Shown here: in pieces, positions 45,601 to 57,879 of the stretch
How the letters are laid out: every line of letters starts with the position of its first letter
Position numbering within the stretch: position 1 is the stretch's first letter
Origin: Polytrichum commune
Taxonomy: Eukaryota; Streptophyta; Polytrichopsida; Polytrichales; Polytrichaceae
NCBI GenBank assembly: GCA_950295325.1
Contig: OX485804.1
Coordinates: forward strand, 34,720,001-34,784,000
DNA length: 64,000 nt
Reading direction: 5' to 3'
Notes under the pieces: generated by a model
The model's database searches: none
What the model saw: only the letters and a program-made list of their open reading frames with translations
What the model was told of the DNA's origin: nothing
Made by a program: the position numbers and the translations under genes

Positions 45601-48600
45601 ACTACATATCTTTAGATGATCCAATTCAGAACATCACAAAAAGCCAAAATGATTAGTTTTGTAGACATTTTTGGTGCCCTTGAGCATTGTGAACTTGAGC
45701 ATCTGGCTTTATTGACCTAAGAACATCCTCATTAGTTTTCTCAAGTGCACTACATGTTCCTTACATACTACAAATAGGGATCAAGAAAGTATCAAAAGCT
45801 CTATAAGTAGAATACAACAGATAGATGCGTACCAAACGAACAGTTTGTTTGTGTACTGTTTGTAAGGCATGGGTCCACCGTCGAAGAATTTCACCAACAT
45901 CTACTGGTGGCGGAGTTTTGGTGGACTTTTCATCCTCAGCTGGCACGCCACCCTCATATCTAGGCCTTTGGCTCTCATCATCAACTGCTGAACTAGGGGC
46001 TGAATCTGCAGGAAGGTTGACCGATCCAAGGTCTACAGTAGCACGCAGCACAGCTCCATCTATCCGGTATCTGCACAAAAAAAGATTTAAATAGGGATAT
46101 TCTTCCTTCATTATGCTATTCAGAAACTCCATGATGCAAACGGCCAATAATTTTATTTTCACCAACCTTTATTCAAATCTATACATTTCCACAGAATGCT
46201 GAACACGACTCTTTAGGAGCTTCAGCAACTATTTAACTCTGTGGACAAGACAATTAGCTCTCTCACTCTGCCATTACACTTCCAGAATATGTGGAGATTT
46301 TTTTCACTGACAAACATTTTAAAGGGTGGCAATGCAAAGGTAAAGACCAGCAATAAAGGAGGCAAGTGATCTCAGGAGCCAACAGAAAGACATATGCAAC
46401 AATGCTAACAAGACACAGAAAGCAATTGCAGGTTAAAATACAGACAGCACCAGGGATACCTGTGTTCGCGACGAGCAATGAGGTCCTCAATTGGTCCCGA
46501 TGCCAACTCCGCCACCCTCTCTGTTGAAATCCCAACCTAGAATCAATTAGTGTTCAAGATGGTATACAACACAAGCCAAAAGAGATACCTCAGCAAGGTG
46601 TAACACATGCCACTATCATAACATCTGATAATCTACATTTTATGATGCAGTACACTACTTGGAAAAAATATCTTCAATCCATAAAAATAGCTCATCACTA
46701 GTTTGTAACTCACAAAAGTCAGATAAGGTCATACCTGAATGTGACAAGATGGCATTCCAAAGATGAGAAGCTCTAGTCACTGGAGCTGGTCTCCTAGTTG
46801 TTATGTAACCCCCTGTATCATTTGTTGGCAATTCATCTTCCCATATATCCAGATTACTCGACTCTTGTAACTTTTCTAGCTCTTGATGTTGAAATGCCTG
46901 CCAAGGAGTTTCAGATACAGTTTCAGTGCAGTGTATACAAAAAGATCACTCGAATGTGAATATTTGACCCTGAGAATCAACTTGCAAGTAGAGGGAGCTA
47001 ACTGCACTGAAAACAATGCAGCTTCATGCACAGAAGTCAGGAGGTGCCATCACTTGTAGAGATAGAAACAACTCTGTGTCACCATATCATGCAAGTCAGG
47101 ATGAAGTGTAGATGGTCCAAAATAACAAGAGCATCATAATCTGGACACTCTAATGTGATGTACTGGGATATTCACCTCTTCTGCACACAGAGATCGGTAC
47201 TCAGCTGTCATATCATGAGCCAGGCTTGACCAGCTTGCCTGCCTTTGCACAGCTTGAGCAGCTTCTCTCATGAACCGTTTGCGTTCTAATGCAATCCGAG
47301 CCTGAGATTATAAGATATGATGAGAGTGAGATCTTTTTCTATACTCTATTCAAAACTAACTCTGTAATTCTTGTTGCTGCAACTGTTGACTTGAGGATTA
47401 GCAGGAAGTGTAGAGTGTTGAGAAAGAGCACAGCCTTGGGCTAAGTACCTTAGTGACCCCAAGAAGGGAAGCCGGTCGTGAATTCTGTGAAACAATGTCA
47501 GTCAAAGAAGCCGGCAGAGGCTTTGCAGCCACATCTGCTGGAAATGTTCGACGGTGGACCTCACGTAATGCATGTGCTGATAGGTGCCACAATAGTTCAA
47601 CAAACCTACACCATCACCAATCTCAAATTCATTATCTGAAAAAGTTAGATAAGGAAGAGAGGCTAGCAGATTCAGTGGTATTCTCAAAAAGAATAAAGAA
47701 ATTACCTCTGTCCACAACAAGTGGCCAATGATGAAACACGGGAATTACTTCGGGGCAAGGCTCCTTGACTTTCAAGTTCATTGATCAGACCTTGAACTAC
47801 CTGCATCAGTACAGCCACATGAGTTGCCTCCTACATCAGGCAGCACCTGCCTCGAGGAAAATATAAAAGATCAATGTACTTCATTACTGCTTTGTAAAGA
47901 AAAGAATAGGCCACCAATACTATCTAGGTCAATTAGTAAAGACAAGCTCATCAAAATCAATGAAATGGAAAATATTCAAGGAATTTACACACACTAACAG
48001 AAGGCTTTTAAGAGATATCAAGATATTGGATGACACCTTATAACACAAGATAGTGTTAAAATTTTAATCTACACTAAACAATTTGGATGATGGACCTGAA
48101 TAACAGGTGAAGTGAAAGTCTAGTCTCAATGAGTAAGATAGCAGAATGATAGTTTGGCCCGTACTTTGCGAAAATCACGAGATTGAGCAGCATCAAAAAT
48201 TGGCCACACCCCTGCAAAATCCTGTTCACAAGACAATCAAAGTGGGTTCAGAATACCTAAAGAGTGCCAACTGCAATCCAAGCCTCTAAATCAATACCCG
48301 AACCTAAACAACTGATAAGGAAGAAATCTGAACACCAAAATTTAATAATAATAATAATAAGGTGTCATTATGACCAAATGCTGCCGTGGAGATGTTGCTA
48401 TTTGTACACACAATATGGTGCACACTTGAGTCCAGAGATAGTTTTCAGTACTACAAATCTTTGAAAGAGCGAGGGTTGAAAGGGTGGCATCACAACTACA
48501 GAATGCAAATTACATTTGTGCTGGAAGAACGCCGGTATTTGAAAAATGGAGTAAAACACGTAGAACTTAATCTTAGAAAAGTTTTGGACAATCCTAGGCA

Positions 48601-49250
48601 TGCTGGAAGTTGCGTGTAAGAGTTCATCCTAGAGAAACCCTAAACCCAAGCACAAGTCTGGGGAATGCCAAAGACCGAAAATGACTCACTCTGTGTGAGG
48701 TGAAAAGGAACCCGAAGGAGGGACGCAATTTGTCCTTGCTTTTCATCACATGATTGAACAAAGTTGAATGACCAAGATAGGAAGAAAAAATAAGTGTACA
48801 TTTAAGAATTTTATTTATTTAAAAAAATCCTAGGACATCAAATGCGAACATCGATGAGCAGCGTGGACACGAGAACAACGTTGCGCTCGTCTATGCAAAA
48901 ATGCCAAGGGAAAGTAGCTCAAATAGGGAGACGAGTAGTAGTACCTTAGCTGACAGATTAGGACCTCTTAATGCACACATGAGAAAGTGCAGAAGTGCTT
49001 CTCCCAAACGAGGGTTAGAGTGCCTAAATAGACCAGCTCTATTGCCAACTCCAGGGCCCAGAACATTGGGGTCAAATCCAAGGAGCAAGCAATTTGTATA
49101 CAGAGCAGCCTCCACATCTCCCTCTTTCTCCTTCTCCTTCTCTTTCTCCTTTTCCTTCTCCTTCTCCTTCTCTCGTTCCCGATCCCTGTCAGTATTCTCA
49201 TTCTCCCTCTCCCTGTCCTTCTCCTTCGACAATGCATCCATACTGTCCAA
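42682..49250 (-). CDS. AUG6: AUGMIN subunit 6 (HAUS6-like), 12 exons
   Basis: Exons on the minus strand: 49250-48945, 48221-48165, 47800-47706, 47605-47449, 47301-47176, 46897-46735, 46520-46460, 46070-45833, 45425-45303, 44257-44096, 43933-43690 and 43253-42682. Phases are consistent and give about 767 residues, close to the usual plant length of about 740. Matching landmarks are [15 protein letters not shown] near the start, [79 protein letters not shown] and [16 protein letters not shown]. At the C-terminus it has [10 protein letters not shown] and [19 protein letters not shown]. Augmin recruits gamma-tubulin complexes to existing microtubules and supports spindle and phragmoplast branching. 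The extra N-terminal Lys/Glu/Arg run (about residues 9-43) comes from a purine-rich simple repeat. The short exon 7 start was chosen by phase. Confidence 0.94.
44258..45302. other. AUG6 intron 9 (minus-strand gene)
   Basis: The longest AUG6 intron. It contains non-repetitive sequence with short self-complementary segments near 44580-44820. No gene or classified transposon was recognised. Confidence 0.4.
48343..48360. repeat. (AAT)n microsatellite
   Basis: A short run of AAT/TAA units in AUG6 intron 1. Confidence 0.8.
49118..49225. repeat. Purine-rich simple repeat within AUG6 exon 1
   Basis: CTCCTT/TTTCTCC-type units on the plus strand encode alternating Lys/Glu then Arg/Glu/Asp on the minus strand. 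Its length probably varies between alleles without breaking the frame, because the unit is a hexamer. Confidence 0.85.
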
Positions 49251-50480
49251 TGATCTGCCTCAACCGTCTTAAATGTTGATGAAATCCTCGTATGTCTAAA
49301 TAACCTTCACAGTCCAAGCAGTGCACGCAAATTTTTAAGAGACAACTCTGTAGTTTAGTTTCGCCAATTCCATATTCCTGAAATCTTCAGAGAGGTATGC
49401 AGCTCCACTGCTGCTTGCTTACTGCCCGACTGAACCTCCCAAGTCGCATGGAGATCTGAGCTCTGTCAAGTCCATTATGGCAAAAGGGCGCCAATCAAGA
49501 CTAACAAACAAAATGCAGAGTCAATATCCTTCTCTACATCTTGAGGGCTTGGATTCTCCCCTAGGTGTATGTCAGGGCACCATTTCACCTCAGAATTGCT
49601 GGAGAGAGGTCTGTATGACTAGAATGTCGTCCTCCGAATAGTTTGCTTCAGGAAAAATCACACCGTAAGGTTTTTGATGATGCCGCCAAAAGTCTAACCT
49701 CCAAGTGTGTACATTAGAGACAATCGTTCCATCCCCCTGTAAGAGTAGAGAAGTGCAACCTACACGGCAAACGCTTTCTGCAAGGGAACAACGACCTCTA
49801 CGGTTCTATTATTAAGCTCCAAGACAAAACTGCCGCAAGTGAGCCTCCTCTTCATCTTCATCTTCGCGTTCATCCTTCTTCCTCCTCCTCCTCCTGCTTC
49901 TCATTCCTCCTCTTCTTCACCACTGCCACACCAAACCTGTGAACTCAAATCTCACTGCCAGCAGCGCCATATTTTTGAACCAAGAACTGATTCACCATAA
50001 ACTGATGCAATCATTCACCAAAAACTCCCCTTCTGTCTCCTTATCCCCTCCAGAAATCCGCAATAGCTCCTCATTCCCCCTTGCTCCTCCCTATTCCTTA
50101 TCGTCCTTAGCTGCTACACACATATGACGACATCCAGCGCCTCCAAATGCCACCCCTACCTCTTGAGGTCGCGTAAATTTGGTGTGCGGGCAGTTAGGGT
50201 TGAAGATCGGAGCAGAGACAGTGAAATGTGCGAAGACAGGAGGGGTAGGAGAGAAGAGAAGAGAGGAGAAGGCCAGGATCGCCATAGCCAAGAAGGAAGA
50301 AGCTCTTCCTTCTGGGACCCTTGCAGGGAAGCCTTCCCAAGACTCCCCTCTGTGTCCCTGAGATCCACTCCTTTGCGGCAGAGCGTTAGAGGAAGAGGGG
50401 GGGTCTTGGCTCTGGCGGGGGAGGGGGAGGGGGGTCTTGGGGCGAGTGCAGTGGCAGAGAGAGGGAAGAGGGGGGGGGGG
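49251..50480. promoter_or_regulatory. 5' flank and probable leader of AUG6
   Basis: The minus strand contains GA-rich sequence near 49835-49925 typical of a plant leader. A minus-strand open frame (start within 50091-50618) includes MAILAFSSLLFSPTPPVFA, but no family is recognised and it begins inside the repeated segment. It may be an upstream leader exon or chance. Confidence 0.4.
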
Positions 50481-50481
50481 G

Positions 50482-51700
50482 GGACTTGGCAGCTTAGGCA
50501 GGCAGGTTTCAAATTGTTGGCTGAGCTGGCAATGGGAACTGTGCGCCCATTGGTCGTCTTCCCTCCCCCCCTCTCCTCCTGCTCCCAAGTCTTCAACTGT
50601 TCTGCCTGGTGTTGCCATTACTTAACTTTATCATGAGATTAAAGGCTCTAGAAGGTATCTTAACGCTTCGTGCTTCGCGCCACTGGCAAACACCCCGTAA
50701 CTTTGATGTTACATTACATAGGAGGTGGTCATAAATTAAAACGAACGTTTAGCTTGGTTTTTTAAACCAAGATGTTGACAAATTTGAGACATAACATTAC
50801 TCAGCACCTACTGTTGGTTCAGTGGACCCTCGGAATATAACAGTTGGATGCTCGGAAAGTTGAGTCTTGACAGCTTAGGCAGGCAGGTTTCATATTGTTG
50901 GTTGAGTTGGCAATGGGAATTGTCTACCCATTGGTCGTCTTCCCTTCCCCCCTCTCTTTCTGCTCCCAAGTCTTCAATTGTTCTGCATGGTGTTGCCATT
51001 ACTTAACTTTATCATGAGATTAAAGGCTCTAGAAGGTATCTTAATGCTTCATGTTTCGCGCCACTGGCAAACACCCCGTAACTTTGATGTTACATTATAT
51101 AGGAGGTGGTCATGTACTGTCCTACGTGGGCGGTTTTCAAATCTATAAATTAAACCGAACGTTTAGCTTGGTTTTTTAAAACAAGATGTTGACAAATTTG
51201 AGACATAACATTACTCAGCACCTATTGTTGGTTCATTGGGCCCTCGGAACATAACAGTTGGATGCTCGGAAAGTTGAGTCTTGGCAGCTTAGGCAGGCAT
51301 GTTTCAAATTGTTTGTTGAGCTTACAATGGGAAATGTGCACCCATTAGTCGTCCTCCCTTCCCCCCCCCCCCCCTCTTGCTCCCAAGTCTTCAATTGTTA
51401 TGTCTAGTGTTGCCATTACTTAACATCAATCACGAGATGAAAGGCTCTAGAAGGTATCTTAACGCTTTATGCTTCGCGCCACTGGCAAAGACCCGTAGCT
51501 TCGATGTTACATTGTATTGGAGGTGGTCATGTATTGTCCTACGTGGGTGGTTTTCGAAAACAAGATGTGGACAAATTTGGGACATAACATTACTCAACAC
51601 CTACTGTTGGTTTAGTGGGTCCTCGGAATATAACAATTGGATGCTTGGAAAGTTGGCTCTCATGCTTAGCTTCTCGAGCATCCGACTGCTATATTCCAAG
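50482..51700. repeat. Three tandem ~380-415 bp segments upstream of AUG6
   Basis: Units start near 50486, 50866 and 51281 with CAGCTTAGGCAGGCAGGTTT. Shared blocks include 'ttggt(t/c)gag(t/c)tggcaatggga', 'cccattggtcgtcttccct', a C-run, 'ctcccaagtcttcaa', 'tgttgccattacttaac', 'aggctctagaaggtatctta', 'gcgccactggcaaa' and 'atgttacatt'. Units two and three continue through 'cctacgtgggcggtttt' and 'acataacattactcagcacct'. Differences are mostly point changes and C-run length. Confidence 0.9.
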
Positions 51701-53837
51701 GGCCTATTGAACAAACTAGGGATGTTGAGTAATGTTATGGAAACGACGTTTCTCCATAATTTTCCTTGTTACTTTCTATCTTTCTATAGATATAATGTTC
51801 ATACATGTTGGCATCAAATCGAAACCGTCTAGGTAGGATGGTAGTGCCTAGGGCATGGGACATTTGTGCAAGGTCAGTTGTTATGAATGAGGGTAGCTCT
51901 ATTTTTTATTTTTTATTTAAATAGTAATAATTTATGTAATTTATTGAAAAAACTCCTCATAGGTTGAGGGCCATTTCATATTGTTGGTTGAGTTGGGAAT
52001 GGTATGTGCACTACTAAACATATGGCCCCTCTTCTCAACGCTTTGTCGTTCTCTACCCTCATCAACTACAAGGTTTGCTTTTTGTTGCCATTGATTTCGT
52101 TATCATGATAAGGCGTTTAGATGTTTTGTGTTCTAGATCTAGGTTCTTGAAGGTATCTTAATGCTTTGTGCTTCACACCACTCCCACAACTTCAATGTTA
52201 CATTGTAGGTATACATACTGCACCTAAGTTATGTGTTTGAGGTTTGTGTTGTTTATGTAAATTCCTTCATTATGGATGAAGGGCCTCGAGTAATGTTGCA
52301 AGGCATTTCATTCTTACCATACCCCCACCAAAGTAAGCAAGTCTTTGATGGACACTTTTTTAATTAGCTCTACACCCCACTTCTCATAGGATGTGGAACA
52401 CACAATTAGTGTGAGATGATTGCTATATCAAATTTTGTCCATATTCATTTTCCTCATCCATTCGGGGTTCATGAACATCTCAATCGCTATCAAAATGAAG
52501 ATTCCCAAGCACATCTAATGGTCATATAGGTCCCTCATTCATGCTGACTATTTGAACTTAGAATGGTTAACAATTTTTGAGCATGGAGTCCAATCTCTTT
52601 TAATCACAAGTTTTTTTGGTGTCCATTCTTATATCTACACCTAACCACACAATACTTGAGTATAGGTGTTTGGCGAAAAAAAGAAATTGAGTAAGGCATG
52701 CATACCTTGAGACTAGTCTAGGGTTTCAAATGTCTTTTCCACATTTGTCTACATATAGACAATTCTATGTTGTAGAATAGGTAGTGTTTTTTTGTTTTCA
52801 CCTTCCAAATGGTTGAGTCTACATATACACCATATGTCATTGGCGTAAAATTATGTCAATTTTATGTGATGATTACTCCTAATTGGACACATGTTTGTGT
52901 GGTGTATGGTAAGGGTTGTAGATCTTAATGGACACCAAAATGTGTTACAATCGGATTGGATTACATGTTACAAGTATGAACATTATTCTAGGTTTGATCC
53001 TTACCACATTTGAGAGCGCACACATCATTGTTTAAAGACAAAAATACTCTTCACTATGACCATATAACTTGCACGGACGACAAAAGTCCCGCATCGATTT
53101 GATAATAAAAAGTTGTATGTGGAGTTGGAGGTGCCCACAACAAGGCACGACACATATGTCAATATGCAGCCTTTGTTTCGTTGGGGCTCCATTTGGGTGA
53201 GGAGCACCCATTGACATTTATAAACCTTTTACCAACAACCAATGAGAAGGGCAATGAGAAATATAAAAGCTTGTGTGTGAAAGTGGCCCTTGCTTCCACA
53301 AACCCAAGACATGTAGGAGGTCCTCATGATGTCTTTTACTTTGTGTGTTTTTGTGCCTCTCACACCAAAGTTTGTTCCACAACATAGGTTTATACCAATG
53401 TTGTATCGGTGTTTGAACTCATCCCATGTTTCAATAAGGATATGGGCATGGATATAAAATATCCAACTTAGATAATATCACATCGTTTGATACCAACAAG
53501 AGAGAGAACCCTTGATCATAGTCACAAGCTCATACGTGAACATGAAATGGGTTTACGGAATATGAACCCATGCAAACATTGTGATATTCTATCACTCATT
53601 CTAATTGAAATTCAACAACTTTGTCCAAAAGTTCATGTGACAATTACTATGTGTCCATGTACAACCCTAAGTTTCTCAAGTTGTGGTAACGACAAGACTA
53701 GGTAGTAAGATCCACTCATGGATTAACAATTGCCTAATTACACTTTCATTGCTGATGCAAATAGATGTGGATGGGAGGTTTTTGGTGGTTCTATTCTCAA
53801 ATAGGTAGAGGTTATCAACTCCGGTACTTTTTTCATA
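51701..53837. other. Gene-poor interval
   Basis: Only AT-rich sequence and repeat copies are seen, including a partial echo of the 50482-51700 unit near 51960-52200 and the interspersed repeat at 52375-52680. No supported gene. Confidence 0.45.
52375..52680. repeat. ~300-bp interspersed repeat, copy 3
   Basis: Blocks CCCACTTCTCATAGGATGTG, 'acacacaattagtgtgagatgatt', 'aaaatgaagattccc', 'gcatggagtccaatctctttt' and 'ggtgtccattctta' match the copies in carrier intron 1. Confidence 0.75.
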
Positions 53838-53846
53838 CATGAATTT

Positions 53847-54202
53847 GCCCTAGGCTAGATCGCATCTTCATTTGGTTGGGCCCTGCCCCTCCCACGCCTC
53901 CTTCATTGTTCGGTCTTCTTGCCTGCACATGCGTGGGAACTCTTTCCTGTTGGGAACCAATGTGACAATACCCGGTCACTTAAGCCATTAAGCTCCTTTG
54001 ACATGTGAAGGAACTCCATAAATGAACTCAAGAATAATGAAAGTGGTGTCAACTTGGATATTTGTAATTTTGACTGGGTATTGTCACATTGGTTCCCAAC
54101 GAGGAGGAGTTCCCACGCAGGTGTGGGCAAGAAGACCGGGTAGTGAAGGAGGCGTGGGAGGGACATGGCCCAACCAAACGAAGATGTGATTTAGCCCGGG
54201 GC
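53847..54202. mobile_element. 356-bp foldback element, Mutator-like (MULE-type MITE)
   Basis: The two ends are inverted repeats of about 120 bases, starting GCCC(T/C)(A/G)GGCTA and including CCCTCCCACGCCTCCTTCA and TTGGGAACCAATGTGACAAT, with scattered substitutions. The centre is about 90 bases. Flanks are CATGAATTT (53838-53846) and TATGAATTT (54203-54211), a 9-base duplication with one C/T difference. Long terminal inverted repeats with a 9-bp duplication fit the Mutator superfamily. If the C/T site is excluded, an 8-bp duplication would suggest hAT. No transposase is present. Confidence 0.88.
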
Positions 54203-54559
54203 TATGAATTTGATGCTTAGTTGGTGATGAAAATCAAATGTTCGTGAAGTGTTTTAGGGTATACTACCTAGGGTTGGTTCACATGGGACCCCGAAGCCCA
54301 AGTCCCACACATGTTAAGTAGCAAGTCCCAATTTTTGAGCCTCAACAAACCATGAAAATATGGTTAATTATCATTGAAGTTGGCTCGTGGTCATTTTATG
54401 CACAAATAGTTGCAAGACTTGTGGTGAAAGTTGGGCCTAGCTTTTACTTGACCCAACTCTCACCTCGAAGAAGTGTTGACATGTAGGCATCCATGCCATA
54501 CTTGGGACTTAGGACTTGGGACCCAGTGTGAAGTGGTAAGTTCCGTACAAGATTGTTAT

Positions 54560-54790
54560 CACCCTAGGGTTGGAGACATCAAATCATACAATAACAACGA
54601 TGAGCTTGAGGTGGACTTTCTTTAAATCTTGTGAAGATAGAAGATTGACATGTGTTTAAAACATAGGTGATGATAAACACAATTGTTCTTTGATGCAATG
54701 GCAAGTGTGCAAATATAGAATGGGTATCAAATCATTTGTATTGAAGGATGGGATACCCACTGGGTCAATTAATTAATGCCATTTTACATT
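54560..54790. repeat. 'CAACAACAACG' interspersed repeat, copy 1
   Basis: Starts 'ctagggttggagacatcaaatc' and contains AACAACGATGAGCTTGAGGT, a 'gaagat' block, 'ggtatcaaatc' and 'gatgggatacccactgggt'. The same blocks recur at 55296-55530, 58895-59140, 59160-59400 and 59895-60050. Confidence 0.75.
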
Positions 54791-56097
54791 GTAATTATAT
54801 CTATTCACATGTTAAAGTTACATATTTGCACAACTTTGTTATCAACCTATAGTTGGAGACATATCCCACCCCAAAAGAGGGTAGTAGCCCTCGGGGGGGA
54901 CAGTGTGTTAAAAAGTTAAGGATATAGGTGCGAACAACCACTATTTTATAGGGGGGTATTACTTTCAATTCTCTTCTTTTTTTCACATGCTATCATTATG
55001 TAAATTTCTACTTTGGGTTAATAGAAAAATGGCTTGCATTACTTATAATTTCAAATTACCTATTATTCCATACCCTATAGTACTTTAAAGATGTCCAGTG
55101 CCATTTTTGATACCCTATATTACTCTTAAGCCCAATTATAATTTTTTGCTCCCATGTTTTTAAAATACCCTATCATTTGTTCGCACGTATATTGCTACTC
55201 CAACCAATGACTACCCCCCCCCCCCCGAGTAGTAGCCGCAAATAAAGAGGATTTCCATTCATGTTGCTCCCCGCCCAACAACCAATCTTTCATATCTATA
55301 TGGTTGGAGACAAGAAATTATACAACGCCAATGTTTGACTTGAGGTGGACATCTCCATATGTTGTGAAAAAGAACCACTCTCGTGTGTGGAAAGGTATGT
55401 GTTCATAAAGAACAAACAAAAGTTCCGAATGCATTGTATATGTGTGAATATCAAGGGGTATCAATTATGATATTAAAGGATGTGATATCAATTAGGTTGG
55501 CTATTTAATACCCATACACATACCCTTAAGGGAACATGGGTTGAACTTAAATAGACACCCACGTTGTCAACCACGCTCCATATAACTCACCTCAACTTTC
55601 ATTTGAATTTGGAGTTTTGATCAAGGGTGAAGTGCCTCTCATTCATGCCAATTTACAGAGTCTCTCTCCCTTGCTCACCACTTCTTGGTGACTCTTTAGG
55701 GTAACCCTAGTTCGTTATTAATAAGTTTTCACGAGTAGGTCTTATAATGATCCACCCACTCAACTTCACAAGGGGTCGCTTTAAATGGGGGTCCATGGGG
55801 GAGGGTCCAACAAAATGAATCAATCCCATTGGCTGAGTGGTGTAAATTAGACCAAAGACATTTGGATGAGAGTCCAAGACCAAGAAGGGGCAAAGAGAGG
55901 CGTCTCCTACATGGGATCATTTTGGTGAGAAACACTAATGATCCAAACGAAGAATTGAAGCTCAAAGAAGGGCTTGTATTTTGGACAACCATTTTGGAAG
56001 GTAGGGTCTAAGGGAGGATCCGATTTAAAGGTTCAATTTGCGTCAAATTGCTTCAAATTGGTCCCTATGTTCTTGGACAATGGACACCCATCTAAAA
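54791..56097. other. Gene-poor interval
   Basis: Contains a repeat copy at 55296-55530 and a C-run near 55207. No open frame here resembles a known protein. Confidence 0.45.
55296..55530. repeat. 'CAACAACAACG' interspersed repeat, copy 2
   Basis: Shows 'atggttggagacaagaaat', 'tgacttgaggtggacatctcca', 'gaaccactctcgtgtgtgg', 'aagaacaaa' and 'gatgtgatatcaattaggttgg'. Diverged but collinear with the other copies. Confidence 0.75.
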
Positions 56098-56111
56098 TGC
56101 CTCTAGGTCCA

Positions 56112-56486
56112 GGTACCACGGGCCTTGGCTTGGTGGTTAGGGCTCATGGCCCCCAATGAGGAGGTTGTGGGTTCTATTCCCCATGCCGGCGTGGTGCTCA
56201 CCACCTTAGTCCACCCAACTATGGTGGGGGTCCTTGGACCTTGTTGTGTATGGGTACCTCAAAGCCCTTTGGGGGGATACCATGTCCGGTATCTTCAAGG
56301 CACTAGTGGCTAGCTAGGAACTAGTATAGTGTGTCACTATAGTGTCCATCCTCGAAAGGGAAGAGTAGTATTGTCTCAATGTCCCCTTGTCCGGTGGGCA
56401 TCGGGTCATTGGCATTACGAACGGACACTTTATTCACGCCGGCCCCTTAAAAGGGACCGGAGTTTCTATCTATCTATCTATCTATC
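56112..56486 (+). mobile_element. Complete tRNA-derived SINE, ~375 bp
   Basis: The head contains an A box, TGGCTTGGTGG (56126-56136), and a B box, GGTTCTATTCC (56170-56180), at tRNA-like spacing. This matches an internal RNA polymerase III promoter. The body ends in a (TATC)n tail at about 56466-56486. Identical 14-base direct repeats TGCCTCTAGGTCCA flank it at 56098-56111 and 56487-56500. The perfect target duplication indicates a fairly recent insertion. The head resembles plant SINEs of the Au type, but family membership was not tested. Confidence 0.92.
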
Positions 56487-56500
56487 TGCCTCTAGGTCCA

Positions 56501-57879
56501 CACACAAAGGCGCGCACATTCTAAATTCCATGTTGAAACTATGTCTCAATGTTTGTAAGAGGAAGTATTGGGAGGAGGATAACTTGTCTCAAATGGTAAC
56601 AACACCGTGATGACTAAGAACAACACAAGAGCATTGACCCCGCTCTTAACCCTAAGGTAGTAATGTAAGCGGGTTTCAAACAAACATTTTTTCTCTATAC
56701 ACCCACTTCTCACATGATATGAAACACATAATTAGTGTGAGATGATTAGCAAATCCATACTTTGCCCATAGTCACTTTCTTCATAATTGTTGGAGCTCTT
56801 ATGAGTATCCTAGTTATCATCAAAGTGTAGACTATTGGGGTTATTAAACGATCCTCTATGTCCCCCCCCCCCCCCCAAGATTATTTTGACCATTGCATGT
56901 AAAATGGTTCACAAATGATAAGCACGTAACCCAATCCCTTTTCAACAAATGTGTGATCACTCTTGGGGCATGTTTACATCAAAGGCGTTAGGCCATGGTA
57001 CCCCACTTTTTGGATGAGACCATAGAGAAGCCCATGGACTATAGCCCAAAGTCTCTTGGAGGGCATAAGCCCTCAATGTGAACCCATACTCATGCCGCAA
57101 AGTTAGTAAGGCCATCCCAAAAAACTCCCTACAATCTCAATCAACATTATGCATACTTGCCATGTGGGATTTCATGTAGATTTTTTCATTCACTGAAGAT
57201 GTTATGGGTTGTGATCCAAAACTACCCTCATGTAAACAACCCCTTAGATCCATACCGAATTGTAAACCACACCAATATTGGTGTTTGTTAAAGATCATAC
57301 ATTGTATTAGGCTCGTTCTACCTTACAAGGAGTTTTCTCCAAAGGGTATTCTACAATGGCAGAATGCCATTAATGATACAACTAAACTTACATGGGAGAG
57401 ATTTGTGTTAATAAGCAACTATTGTTTTCTATTCTATGTACAATGTTGACATATATGTGGCTCCATGGACACCTCTTGTACATTCCAATACCTTCCATTC
57501 TAAATGGCGTGGGAAACATGGACACATGTGAGCACCACGTTTGTGAAAAACAACCTCAGTTAGGTTGGTCAAGCCAACACTTGATTCTCATGAAGTTTGT
57601 TGGCTTTGCCCTGAGGGTTTTTGAAATGGTCCAAAGTTTGATAATCAACTAGAACTGGTCACATTTGTGTTGTAATTCTCTAGTGTAAGTGACTCGATTT
57701 TCAAGTGAAGTCCAATTATATATAAGAAGGTGTTGACCTAAAGTGGGCTCTAAGATGAGTAAAAGTTTGGCCTTGGTTGGATAACTAACCAAAATTAGTC
57801 AAGCGTGCAAGATAATAACATGGCAAAGCACTCTTGCGCCTAGCCACTTGTTGGGTTTATATTGTTGATTGATTTTCAC
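56501..57879. other. Gene-poor interval
   Basis: Contains the interspersed repeat copy at 56697-56960 with an internal C-run near 56864. The remainder is unassigned AT-rich sequence. Confidence 0.45.
56697..56960. repeat. ~300-bp interspersed repeat, copy 4
   Basis: CACCCACTTCTCACATGATA, 'aattagtgtgagatgattagcaaatcca', 'cttcataattgttggagctc' and 'aagtgtagact' match the other copies. The right part is interrupted by a C-run and more diverged. Confidence 0.7.

Noticed and set aside
46521-46540. Upstream acceptor for AUG6 exon 7
   Set aside because: It would introduce a stop in the phase set by exon 6; the TTTCAACAG acceptor gives a continuous frame matching the family.
49094-49279. Plus-strand Ser/Pro/Phe-rich frames
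   Set aside because: Antisense to the AUG6 charged repeat.
50091-50618. 175-codon minus-strand open frame with a signal-like MAILAFSSLLFSP
   Set aside because: Starts inside a triplicated repeat, GC-rich and low-complexity, no family similarity; more likely AUG6 leader or promoter sequence.
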